7,076 nucleotides of DNA from contig CAIJKT010000314.1 of assembly GCA_903821255.1 (NCBI GenBank), forward strand, positions 1-7,076, given 5' to 3'. Each line of letters opens with the position of its first letter. Position 1 is the first letter of the stretch. This DNA is from an uncultured Lentisphaeria bacterium. Lineage in GTDB: Bacteria; Verrucomicrobiota; Lentisphaeria; Victivallales; Victivallaceae. The translations under genes were made by a program, and so were the position numbers. Below are positions 1 to 6,366 of this stretch, one piece after another. The notes under the pieces are model-generated. The model was not told where the DNA came from, searched no databases, and saw only the letters and a list, made by a program, of their open reading frames with translations.

Positions 1-3000
1 GAGACCATGATCCTGTCAGAAAGAGGGAACTTTAATTTCACCGGATTATCTTTCTGCCAATATGGCAGAAACTGTACATTATCATTCCAGCCAAGATAAT
101 CCTGCAGTTGCCAAACCTTGTTAAGCCTGTCAGGATGAAGGACTGGATATACACTCCAATCTTTTGCATCATGGACCATCAAATACCCGAGAAAGTGATT
201 AATCGGCTTATTAGCTTCCTGTGTCTTCCAGAAACTCATGCGATGACGTTTGCCGCATATGTCCATCGAGCGATAGAACTGCGGAATATAGTAACTCGGG
301 GTTCCCCATTGATGCCCGGTAAAAGCAGCTCTGAATAAGCCCGGGGTTAAAATATCATAATAATTTTCCTGTTTTGCTACTTCTACAACATAATTTTCTC
401 CGTCAGCCAGAATATCACTAAAAGCCAATACTCCTGTAATCGGTTCTTCTGTCATATGATGCATTATTAAACATTCAGGATTATTCTCGCGCATCAGAGT
501 ATAAATGCGTTTGAAAAATTCTCTTGTTCCGCGCAGGTTATATGAAGAATTCAATTCCCCGTTACTGCTTTTCCAGCCACATCCGTGTTCGGCATTATTG
601 CATAGACGCGGCACTGCAAGGTCAAAATAAAGGTCTTTTAATTTTACCCCCTGGCTGTCAAGCTTTTTCATGCTCTCATTCAGTTTCCAGAGATAGAAGT
701 CACGATATGAGTTTGAATTGAGACATACATAGGCATAAACATACTGCCGCTTAATTATCTCATTGCCGTCAGGGTCTGGTACTTCCCAGATACTTGTACC
801 AAGCGGAGGTGGTGTTGCAGCCCAGTTTTCAGACCAGAATATCCAGTCCGGCGTAAGCGGAGATGTCCCGTAACCCGCAAGATATGGCAAAACCTTTACA
901 TTTATTTTTTTATGTTCCTCAAAAGTTTTTTTGATATCTTTGAAGTCAATCAGCTCCGGATCTGGATCATTTAAGTAGTTAGTCCATGATATATACCACG
1001 GATTGAATGTTTTAGTAACGCGTTCTGCCCTCCAGTTTTTTACAGGCGCTTTTACAGGAGTAGCTTGTATTGCAAATGAAATTTTCTTTTTTGCATTAAC
1101 CTGAATATGATGGTCTACTATCTTTAGTTTTATCGTGGCTGAATTTTCATCTGTGACGATTTCCGCACTTTTGCCCTGGTCCTTTACTGCCCAGTCACGA
1201 AATTCTTCAGCGGCTACTTCAATTCCGGCAGAATCGTTTCCGATCCAGAATGCGGGTTTATCGCAGAAGTTTTTCTGCCAGCCATTGGCTGGCAGAAATC
1301 CAGTTTTTGTATTAGCTCCTTTATTCATTTTATCGTAATTTTTGATACAGTTATGTACCAGTGTGGCATATTCTTTTTTTAACGGTATTTCCAAATAAAG
1401 CTCATCAATTGCCATGTCACCATGATTAGGAATAATTTCCAGATCGACCCAAATAAAACTGTCAAATTCAATCTTAATGCTGGACTTCAGTTTAAATCCG
1501 TTTAATTCAGCACACCCTTCCATACTGACTTCGGTATCTTTTGCCATTAATATTCTATTAGATGATTTTTCCGGAAAATATTCTTTACCTTGCCGGATCA
1601 GCTTAAGACTTACCGGACCTGCAAGCATATCTTTCCCGTGAGTGGTAATCTGTTCCGGAAGAATACTGCGGTTGAATATGTAATTGTGCCCCCAGCATGA
1701 TACAGCGCTGCCGGTTACCTTCATAGGAGTCCATGGAGGCGGTACCCGGTCTGATATTCCGATGTTATTGTTTTCCCAGACGGGCTTGCTGTCTGGATTG
1801 TTGAACGGCTGGATATATTCGAATAATGTGTCCCCGATGGAATTTAAGTAGCTGGTCTTAATCGTGTAAGGACCGGGGGGCAGCTTGCTGATGTCGACAG
1901 GAATTTGATAACTCAGACCGCCGGGGTTTTGCTTTTTCTGTAAAACTTTACTTTCTTTGCTATCGAAAAATGTAACCATAATGAATTCGCCTGGCAGTGG
2001 TTCCTGCAGATGGCGAACCGCAATGTTCATAATCCGGTCTTTAATTTTTGTATATATAAAAGAAACCTCAAATGGTATTATTCTACAGAAAGAAAAATCA
2101 CCCTTGTAAACATTCCCGACTGAATCAAGACTTAGTTCCGCTTTAAAATTGCCATTTCTGCTGAACTTGTCTTTTTTCATTTCAACTTTAATATCTTTAC
2201 CGGCACCAACTTCATATGATTGATTTAGCGTTGCCACAGATGATTTGTTTGCAGATAAATCGAGTTTCACTGTGGCTTTATCTCTTTCCATACTTTTCAA
2301 AGTAATACAGACATCCGCATTCCCATTTCCAAGCTCTCCTAGAGATTCAATATCAAGCTGGAATGATTTTGGACTGAAAGTAATTTCTGAAAATGATTTC
2401 ACGTCATTGTAGCTGCCGCGGCAAGGAGAGGAACATGTCCATTTTTTGTATTTGGCAAAACTTCGGCAAATATTTATAAGACAGGATTTATTTACCGGAT
2501 TTTTCAATCCTAGAATATCGAGAGGAATAGCGGCCTCAAAGATCCAGTTTTTGTCATTTATCTTGTTAACTACTGGAAAATCAGGAGCATTCCAGACCGC
2601 ATTGTCATTCATGGCGTCGTAAAGAACGCCTTTGGAATTGAAGATAAAGTGATATGAAATGCCTTTATTGATTTCCGGATTTATATAAATTTCAATACTG
2701 TCGTCTTCCCATACAGCGCTGTCTCGGACGGCAGCGTCGCTTTTCAATCCTTCGTCGGGTACCGGAGAACTCATTCCAACATAAAGATTTTTATCATCAT
2801 AGCTCAGGAAGTATTTACTCTGTGTATTCGCATAACGTCCTAATATATTGTAGAATCCGGTTGATGCGAATGCATATTCTCCCTGTCTTATTTGTCCGTC
2901 TACTGCAGCCGGGGAACGCCCCAGAGTAATTAGAGGCCGGTCATTGTTGTCAATTTTTGTCCGTTGCTTTTCCCATTCGTCCTTGATGATCTGGCCATTA

Positions 3001-3707
3001 ACCGGTTCAGAATAAATCTTAAGCTCATCTACAAGAGTTTCACCTTCTTCGTTGGGCCATGACAACGAACCGACTGTAATAGTTTCAAACGGATTTGGAC
3101 AAGGTGATTTTAAATTGATTGCGCTTTTTAATTCTCCGTCGATGTATAATTTCAAAAGTTCTTTATTCCATGAGGCACAGATAAAATGCCATTGTCCTAC
3201 TTTCCAGTCGGAGATATTCGCTTCGGCAATAGTATATTTCCAATTCTGATTGTCATCCTTTTCGTTTGGTCCCAAAAGGAAGAACATGTTTTTTGCTCCG
3301 GGAAATTTATAGATTAAAAGAATTGATTTTTGCCCTGACGCTGAGAAAAAATTCCGTCCCGGTTTGTTATTTTTCCCATCCCAATTTTGCGGCTTTAACC
3401 AGAATGTTACAGTCCCGCTTTCCTTTGCAATATTATTAGTTGCATTATATTTGCAGAAATATTTCTTTTTGCCATCTGTGCTTACGCCTGCCTGCAAAGC
3501 TTTACCTTGAAGCCCTTGTTTCAGCAGATAATTAAGTGATTCGTAATCCACTAATATTCCGGGGTCTCCGGTTTCGTCCCCTCCAGCTTTTGCAGCGGCA
3601 AAATTATTGTCATAGGAAACCTGAAACATCGGTTCGGCGCTGTCGGCTCTTCCGATAATTCCAATTCCAATAACACCGACAATATAGTAAACCCATTTAA
3701 ACTTCAT
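1..3707 (-). CDS. Large secreted multidomain glycoside hydrolase-like protein (GH123-like/DUF6067 type), C-terminus cut off
   Basis: The frame is open from the ATG at 3707 to the left edge (1235 codons, no stop), so the gene is partial at its 3' end. AGGA at 3720-3717 lies 9 bases before the ATG. Residues 1-24 are a signal peptide, probably cut after ADSA. Residues about 80-235 resemble a LamG/concanavalin-like domain (SGTVTFWLKP at 97, WHFICASW, VDELKIYS at 226). Residues about 268-445 resemble a CBM9/DOMON-like domain (DGQIRQGEY at 270, DDSIEIYINPE, FEAAIPLDI near 390). Beta-rich linkers follow to about 655. From about 669 (CWGHNYIFNRSILPEQITT..GKDMLAGP) to the edge it resembles GH123-like/DUF6067 proteins, with a TIM-barrel-like part from about 901. 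YFD (D1029), HGCGW (1041) and DGENY (E1104) are candidate active-site motifs, inferred only. The Asp-Glu pair I associate with true GH123 N-acetylgalactosaminidases is not evident. Likely an exported glycan-degrading enzyme; substrate unknown. The family call is from memory of motifs. Confidence 0.85.
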   Translation of the reverse strand, partial: MKFKWVYYIVGVIGIGIIGRADSAEPMFQVSYDNNFAAAKAGGDETGDPGILVDYESLNYLLKQGLQGKALQAGVSTDGKKKYFCKYNATNNIAKESGTVTFWLKPQNWDGKNNKPGRNFFSASGQKSILLIYKFPGAKNMFFLLGPNEKDDNQNWKYTIAEANISDWKVGQWHFICASWNKELLKLYIDGELKSAINLKSPCPNPFETITVGSLSWPNEEGETLVDELKIYSEPVNGQIIKDEWEKQRTKIDNNDRPLITLGRSPAAVDGQIRQGEYAFASTGFYNILGRYANTQSKYFLSYDDKNLYVGMSSPVPDEGLKSDAAVRDSAVWEDDSIEIYINPEINKGISYHFIFNSKGVLYDAMNDNAVWNAPDFPVVNKINDKNWIFEAAIPLDILGLKNPVNKSCLINICRSFAKYKKWTCSSPCRGSYNDVKSFSEITFSPKSFQLDIESLGELGNGNADVCITLKSMERDKATVKLDLSANKSSVATLNQSYEVGAGKDIKVEMKKDKFSRNGNFKAELSLDSVGNVYKGDFSFCRIIPFEVSFIYTKIKDRIMNIAVRHLQEPLPGEFIMVTFFDSKESKVLQKKQNPGGLSYQIPVDISKLPPGPYTIKTSYLNSIGDTLFEYIQPFNNPDSKPVWENNNIGISDRVPPPWTPMKVTGSAVSCWGHNYIFNRSILPEQITTHGKDMLAGPVSLKLIRQGKEYFPEKSSNRILMAKDTEVSMEGCAELNGFKLKSSIKIEFDSFIWVDLEIIPNHGDMAIDELYLEIPLKKEYATLVHNCIKNYDKMNKGANTKTGFLPANGWQKNFCDKPAFWIGNDSAGIEVAAEEFRDWAVKDQGKSAEIVTDENSATIKLKIVDHHIQVNAKKKISFAIQATPVKAPVKNWRAERVTKTFNPWYISWTNYLNDPDPELIDFKDIKKTFEEHKKINVKVLPYLAGYGTSPLTPDWIFWSENWAATPPPLGTSIWEVPDPDGNEIIKRQYVYAYVCLNSNSYRDFYLWKLNESMKKLDSQGVKLKDLYFDLAVPRLCNNAEHGCGWKSSNGELNSSYNLRGTREFFKRIYTLMRENNPECLIMHHMTEEPITGVLAFSDILADGENYVVEVAKQENYYDILTPGLFRAAFTGHQWGTPSYYIPQFYRSMDICGKRHRMSFWKTQEANKPINHFLGYLMVHDAKDWSVYPVLHPDRLNKVWQLQDYLGWNDNVQFLPYWQKDNPVKLKFPLSDRIMV
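51..71. repeat. Second hairpin with the same 9-bp arms, in the glycosidase coding sequence
   Basis: TTTCTGCCA (51-59) and TGGCAGAAA (63-71) flank ATA. The arms are identical to the outer arms of the 1272-1298 palindrome and lie in the same codon phase, here encoding FLPYWQK (residues 1213-1219). Confidence 0.8.
1272..1298. repeat. Perfect 27-bp palindrome within the glycosidase coding sequence
   Basis: Arms of 13 bases, TTTCTGCCAGCCA (1272-1284) and TGGCTGGCAGAAA (1286-1298), flank one central base. On the coding strand it encodes FLPANGWQK (residues 804-812). No T-run follows in either direction, so it is not a terminator. The outer nine bases of each arm recur at 51-71. Confidence 0.85.
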
Positions 3708-3745
3708 GTTATTTCATCCTGCCATTCTTTTTATGTTAAATTACC

Positions 3746-3771
3746 TGAAACGCTTTTCCGATAGTCGAAAA
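3746..3771. repeat. Overlapping inverted repeats in the glycosidase leader, possible operators
   Basis: Plus-strand 3747-3758, GAAACGCTTTTC, is a near-palindrome (5 of 6 pairs) of the kind bound by LacI-family proteins. It overlaps 3754-3771, TTTTC-CGA-TAG-TCG-AAAA, an inverted repeat with one bulged base. Both lie downstream of the candidate promoter. Neither contains the CCGG core of the palindrome in front of the repressor gene, so a different regulator or an RNA hairpin is equally possible. Confidence 0.35.
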
Positions 3772-3791
3772 TTAGATCATATTTTGATTAT

Positions 3792-3820
3792 CTTATTGGT
3801 TTTGTTTACACTTCTGTCAA
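3792..3820 (-). promoter_or_regulatory. Candidate sigma70 promoter of the glycosidase-like gene
   Basis: On the minus strand a perfect TTGACA (3820-3815) is followed after 17 bases by AATAAG (3797-3792), which matches the -10 consensus at 4 of 6 positions. It sits just downstream of the pseudopilin terminator and would leave a leader of about 80 bases. The weak -10 would suit a gene that needs activation, but that is inference. Confidence 0.4.
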
Positions 3821-3837
3821 TATGTATTTTAACTTAT

Positions 3838-3865
3838 AAATAAAACCACGTCCTTGTGCGTGGTT
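3838..3865 (-). terminator. Rho-independent terminator of the lacI-pseudopilin operon
   Basis: Minus-strand arms AACCACG (3865-3859) and CGTGGTT (3850-3844) form a perfect 7-bp stem with an 8-base loop. The stem ends in TT and runs into TTATTT, giving a T-rich tail. It starts two bases after the pseudopilin stop codon. Confidence 0.8.
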
Positions 3866-3867
3866 GT

Positions 3868-4500
3868 TTACTTATACATAACCTTTAGTTCTGCGGTACG
3901 AAAATTTTGCCGCCCTGTTACGTGACCGTCGAGGTACAGCACATTCGTAGCCATATTATGCCAGCGTCCTATTTTTGACTGGTCTACTTCCTCTGCTACA
4001 TAATACCAACAAAACAGGTTGCTGCCAGATAAATAAACATTGACGTCAGTTATAAGCGGAGTTGAAGAAGGTTTATCAATCCGGTCCATTTTACGTGCTA
4101 TATTTACCGTATAGTAGTTGATGCCATAATTGACATGCCACCGTTCGCCTAGTCCTCCGAGCATGCAATACAGATTTGCCGGACACCACAGCGGAGTTGA
4201 TCTTATTTGTGTCAAGTCATACTGCTTTTTGTTCGAGAAATCGGAGGAATCGTAAATTCTCTGATACCAGTATTTTGTTCCATCCCAGGCTTTCGGCATC
4301 CAACCGTTATAAGATTCCGTATACATGTTATAGGTTATGCCTAGTTGTTTAAGATTGTTTGCGCATGATATCTGTTGCGCTTTTGAGCGTGCTTTATTCA
4401 GCGCCGGCAGCAACATCGAGGTAAGAATAGCAATAATAGCTATCACCACGAGCAATTCAATGAGTGTGAAACTGCGAGTCCGGTGCGGGTTTGTGTTCAT
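3868..4500 (-). CDS. Pseudopilin: prepilin-type N-terminal cleavage/methylation protein with H-x9-DG motif
   Basis: This 210-residue protein starts with a short basic leader and then [16 protein letters not shown] at residues 11-26, the hydrophobic N-terminal helix of type IV pilins and type II secretion pseudopilins. Glu15 would be the conserved E5 of the mature protein. The helix continues as [12 protein letters not shown]. The residue before F11 is Ser, not the usual Gly, so cleavage by prepilin peptidase is uncertain. The C-terminus carries H181-x9-D191-G192 ([16 protein letters not shown]), the hallmark of a large family abundant in Lentisphaerae and Planctomycetes (DUF1559-like). One base separates its ATG from the lacI stop, and AAAGGAGA at 4516-4509 gives a strong ribosome site inside the end of lacI, so translation is probably coupled. 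Expected location is anchored in the inner membrane facing the periplasm. Role in glycan handling is inferred from neighbours. Confidence 0.9.
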   Translation of the reverse strand: MNTNPHRTRSFTLIELLVVIAIIAILTSMLLPALNKARSKAQQISCANNLKQLGITYNMYTESYNGWMPKAWDGTKYWYQRIYDSSDFSNKKQYDLTQIRSTPLWCPANLYCMLGGLGERWHVNYGINYYTVNIARKMDRIDKPSSTPLITDVNVYLSGSNLFCWYYVAEEVDQSKIGRWHNMATNVLYLDGHVTGRQNFRTAELKVMYK

Positions 4501-4501
4501 T

Positions 4502-5542
4502 CTACTTTTCTCCTTTATTGTTTTTTGCGTAATTTGCTGTTGATTCGCGAATAATAAGCTGAGTCTTAAGTTTCAGGTTGACAGCATTTCCGGCAGAATC
4601 GGGATTTTCGATGGCATCAATTATTTTTGCCGCAGTCAAACGGCCCATTTCCTTGAACGGCTGTGCTACCGTGGTAAGCGGAACTGCCGCGTATTCAGCC
4701 ATATCCAGATTGCCGAAACCGACGATGGACAAATCTTCCGGAATTCTCACGTTTAAATTGATTGTCTCTCGCGTCAATTCCATCGCCACGGTATCCATGA
4801 CGCAGAAAACTGCGGTCGGACGCTGATCTTCCGGCTCGGCCAGCAATTTCCGGCATACTTCCCGGTAATCATCTGTGGCAGATTCGATAATGCGCGGCTG
4901 CGTTCCGGCGGCAAACTGTTTCATGCCTTCAAGATAGCCGTTGCGGCGGTTTACTGCAAATTCTATATTTCCGGTCATCGTCAAATGAGCGATGCGGCGG
5001 TGTCCAAGCTTAGCCAGATGTTCCACAACATCAACCGCCCCCTGGAAGTCATCGGTCGTTACCCCGATACCGGCTTGACGTTCATTGCCAAGATTTACTG
5101 TGCCGAACGGAATACCCTGCCGGTCCAGTTCCTGACTGATTACAGCGGTCAAACCCAGCTCGGCGACATGAAAAACCGCTCCGGAAATTCTCCATTCACG
5201 GATCTTACGGATGATTTCCTGTTCATTGCCGGCGTTCAGATGATAGAAGTAAACAGCGTAGCCGCGTTCGCTGGCTTCCTGAAAAACCCCTTCCTGGATT
5301 TTCCCGGTATATGAAGTCTGCCCCATGTCGGCGGCAATAAATGCAATCCCCCTGGCCCTGCCGGTGGCAATCGAATGCGCCATTTCATTCCGGAAATATC
5401 CCAGCTCTCTGGCGCACAAACGAATTCTTTCCCGGGTTTCAGCCTTCAATTCCATTGCTTTGGGGTGATTATTTAAAACATGGGAAATCGAGCCCTTGTT
5501 TATTCCCGTCTTAGTCGCAATGTCTTTTAAGGTAATCATCAT
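4502..5542 (-). CDS. LacI-family transcriptional repressor
   Basis: At 346 residues this is the usual length for the family. Residues about 4-25 ([20 protein letters not shown]) are the helix-turn-helix. Residues 26-51 complete the DNA-binding head ([15 protein letters not shown]). Residues about 52-60 (NEMAHSIAT) form the hinge helix, where Ile58 appears to stand at the position of the minor-groove leucine. From about 65 the periplasmic-binding-protein-like sensor domain follows, with [52 protein letters not shown] and [13 protein letters not shown]. The effector, probably a sugar, cannot be read from sequence. Two ATGs stand in tandem (5542 and 5539); GGACGGA lies just upstream, so either could be used. 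It is first in an operon with the pseudopilin and has a palindromic operator at its own promoter, so autorepression is likely. Control of the glycosidase-like gene is inferred from proximity. Confidence 0.95.
   Translation of the reverse strand: MMITLKDIATKTGINKGSISHVLNNHPKAMELKAETRERIRLCARELGYFRNEMAHSIATGRARGIAFIAADMGQTSYTGKIQEGVFQEASERGYAVYFYHLNAGNEQEIIRKIREWRISGAVFHVAELGLTAVISQELDRQGIPFGTVNLGNERQAGIGVTTDDFQGAVDVVEHLAKLGHRRIAHLTMTGNIEFAVNRRNGYLEGMKQFAAGTQPRIIESATDDYREVCRKLLAEPEDQRPTAVFCVMDTVAMELTRETINLNVRIPEDLSIVGFGNLDMAEYAAVPLTTVAQPFKEMGRLTAAKIIDAIENPDSAGNAVNLKLKTQLIIRESTANYAKNNKGEK
4509..4516 (-). promoter_or_regulatory. Strong Shine-Dalgarno site of the pseudopilin gene, inside lacI
   Basis: AAAGGAGA lies 8 bases before the pseudopilin ATG and overlaps the last codons of the repressor. 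It fixes the pseudopilin start at 4500 and suggests translational coupling through the TAG-A-ATG junction. Confidence 0.75.
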
Positions 5543-5577
5543 AATATCCGTCCGCGTTAAAATAGCTCAAACACTTG

Positions 5578-5591
5578 CCCAACCGGTTGGG
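5578..5591. promoter_or_regulatory. Palindromic LacI-type operator
   Basis: CCCAACCGGTTGGG is a perfect 14-bp palindrome with a central CpG step, as is typical for LacI-family operators. It begins about 10 bases downstream of the TATAAT box, at about +4 to +17, where a bound repressor would block initiation. The encoded repressor is the natural candidate to bind it; this is inference from position and symmetry. Confidence 0.8.
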
Positions 5592-5600
5592 TTTGGTAAT

Positions 5601-5629
5601 ATTATATCTGCTTTTTTAATATATGTCAA
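5601..5629 (-). promoter_or_regulatory. Consensus sigma70 promoter of the lacI-pseudopilin operon
   Basis: On the minus strand TTGACA (5629-5624), a 17-base spacer and TATAAT (5606-5601) match the bacterial housekeeping consensus at all 12 positions. The start of transcription is expected near 5594, leaving a leader of about 50 bases before the lacI ATG. Confidence 0.9.
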
Positions 5630-5912
5630 CACTTTTCGTCAAGAAAACAATAAAAAATACTGAAAATAAATTTTAACAACTCACGAAATTCGGCAACTGT
5701 CGCGGTATGAAGCACCATTTCCGCTCTATAACTGTTATTTACAACGCATCGCGCCTGGAAGCCGGCGTAAAGGCGTAAAGTGATTTTGAAATTATGTGCA
5801 TTAAAAAGGCATCCAATGTCTTTATTCATAAGTATTTAACCCAATAGTTATTGACAGATTTACTATATGTGTAAAGAGAAATGCTTGAGTTCTGAAGTTC
5901 GAGAGTGCTAAA
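5630..5912. other. Intergenic region with no recognisable gene
   Basis: Between the lacI promoter and the plus-strand ORF I see no credible coding sequence. A minus-strand frame (5829-5626) has no good ribosome site and runs into the lacI -35 box, so I do not call it. There is a short tandem repeat, GGCGTAAA twice, at 5763-5779. A plus-strand TTGACA at 5851-5856 has no convincing -10 at normal spacing. Confidence 0.5.
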
Positions 5913-5930
5913 ATTTCAAAATTTTGAAAT
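5913..5930. repeat. Perfect 18-bp AT-rich palindrome
   Basis: ATTTCAAAA followed directly by TTTTGAAAT makes an uninterrupted palindrome just before the plus-strand ORF. It could be an operator for an unknown regulator or a small cruciform. No poly-T run follows, so it is not a terminator in the plus direction. Confidence 0.7.
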
Positions 5931-5944
5931 GGAGTCATGGATTT

Positions 5945-6337
5945 ATGGATTGCGGGAGTCTTGTAAAATATGAAAACATTTATGTTCAACCGGGCTCCAA
6001 ACTCTCCGGAATCGGATGGTTGGCTGAGTGCTGGTCGCAGGGGCAAAACTATGGAACTAATGAGGCTGATAGGAGAGTGCTGTCCAAAATGTGTAAAATG
6101 CCAGAAATCGGAAGTTGTGTTCAACGGCTATCTAATGTCGGATATCTTTTATCAGAAATGAAAGAGGTTGTGCTCAATGGCACTCTAAAATATCCGATAG
6201 GCGGCAGAGAGTCAATGATCAGGGATTTATCTGGAAATTCGTGGGAATATTTCGATTTTGGAACTTATGACAACGGGAATAACTTGCATTTAAGGCGAAA
6301 GTATAATATAATTATCTATAGTATTGTATCGCCTTAG
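5945..6337 (+). CDS. Unrecognised hypothetical ORF, doubtful
   Basis: This 130-codon frame starts with ATG at 5945, with GGAG at 5931-5934 ten bases upstream; an in-frame TTG at 5924 is an alternative. The product (MDCGSLVKYENIYVQPGSKL... to ...YNIIIYSIVSP) has no signal peptide, no membrane segment and no motif I recognise. Another plus frame (5970-6161) and a minus frame (6124-5822) are also open through part of the region, so openness alone is weak evidence. The last codons overlap the candidate promoter of the next gene. It may be a spurious ORF over a decayed repeat or an untranslated RNA. Confidence 0.3.
   Translation: MDCGSLVKYENIYVQPGSKLSGIGWLAECWSQGQNYGTNEADRRVLSKMCKMPEIGSCVQRLSNVGYLLSEMKEVVLNGTLKYPIGGRESMIRDLSGNSWEYFDFGTYDNGNNLHLRRKYNIIIYSIVSP
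6284..6312 (+). promoter_or_regulatory. Candidate promoter of the small secreted protein gene
   Basis: TTGCAT (6284-6289) is followed after 17 bases by a perfect TATAAT (6307-6312); a second TATAAT overlaps at 6302-6307. Transcription would start near 6319 and give a leader of about 48 bases. The -35 matches consensus only in its TTG. It lies within the end of the preceding ORF. Confidence 0.55.
6291..6336. repeat. 8-bp inverted repeat bracketing the -10 boxes
   Basis: TAAGGCGA (6291-6298) and TCGCCTTA (6329-6336) are perfect inverted copies around a 30-base AT-rich stretch that holds both TATAAT boxes. As DNA it could be a pair of half-sites for a regulator. As RNA it could form a stem followed by GTTTATT and act as a weak terminator for transcription coming from upstream. 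Confidence 0.5.
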
Positions 6338-6366
6338 TTTATTAAAAAAATAACTTAGAGAGAAAA

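Larger units (their letters stand above)
3708..3837 (-). other. Leader/promoter region of the glycosidase-like gene
   Basis: This AT-rich intergenic stretch lies between the terminator of the pseudopilin operon and the glycosidase start. It holds a candidate promoter, two overlapping inverted repeats and the AGGA ribosome binding site. No ORF of any credibility is seen. A separate transcription unit for the large gene is inferred from the terminator upstream. Confidence 0.6.

Noticed and set aside
1272..1298. Intragenic palindrome as a terminator
   Set aside because: No T-run follows the stem on either strand and the reading frame continues through it.
4985..5314. Plus-strand 109-codon frame within lacI
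   Set aside because: It lies fully opposite a clear LacI-family gene and has no features of its own; a shadow frame.
5707..5778. Plus-strand mini-ORF of about 23 codons (MKHHFRSITVIYNASRLEAG...)
   Set aside because: No ribosome site and no recognisable family; considered as a transposase remnant but nothing supports it.
5626..5829. Minus-strand 67-codon frame
   Set aside because: No plausible ribosome site, no recognisable motif, and it ends inside the -35 box of the lacI promoter.
5851..5879. Plus-strand promoter starting with TTGACA
   Set aside because: The -35 is perfect but no acceptable -10 lies at 16-18 bases; the nearest candidate, TAAAGA, is at 15 bases.
5822..6124. Minus-strand 100-codon frame opposite the orphan ORF
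   Set aside because: No motif, signal peptide or convincing ribosome site; it spans the 18-bp palindrome and looks like a chance open frame, though it shares the doubts about the whole region.
5970..6340. Structured RNA such as RNase P RNA, tmRNA or SRP RNA
   Set aside because: I looked for the conserved RNase P, tmRNA and SRP core words and found none of them.
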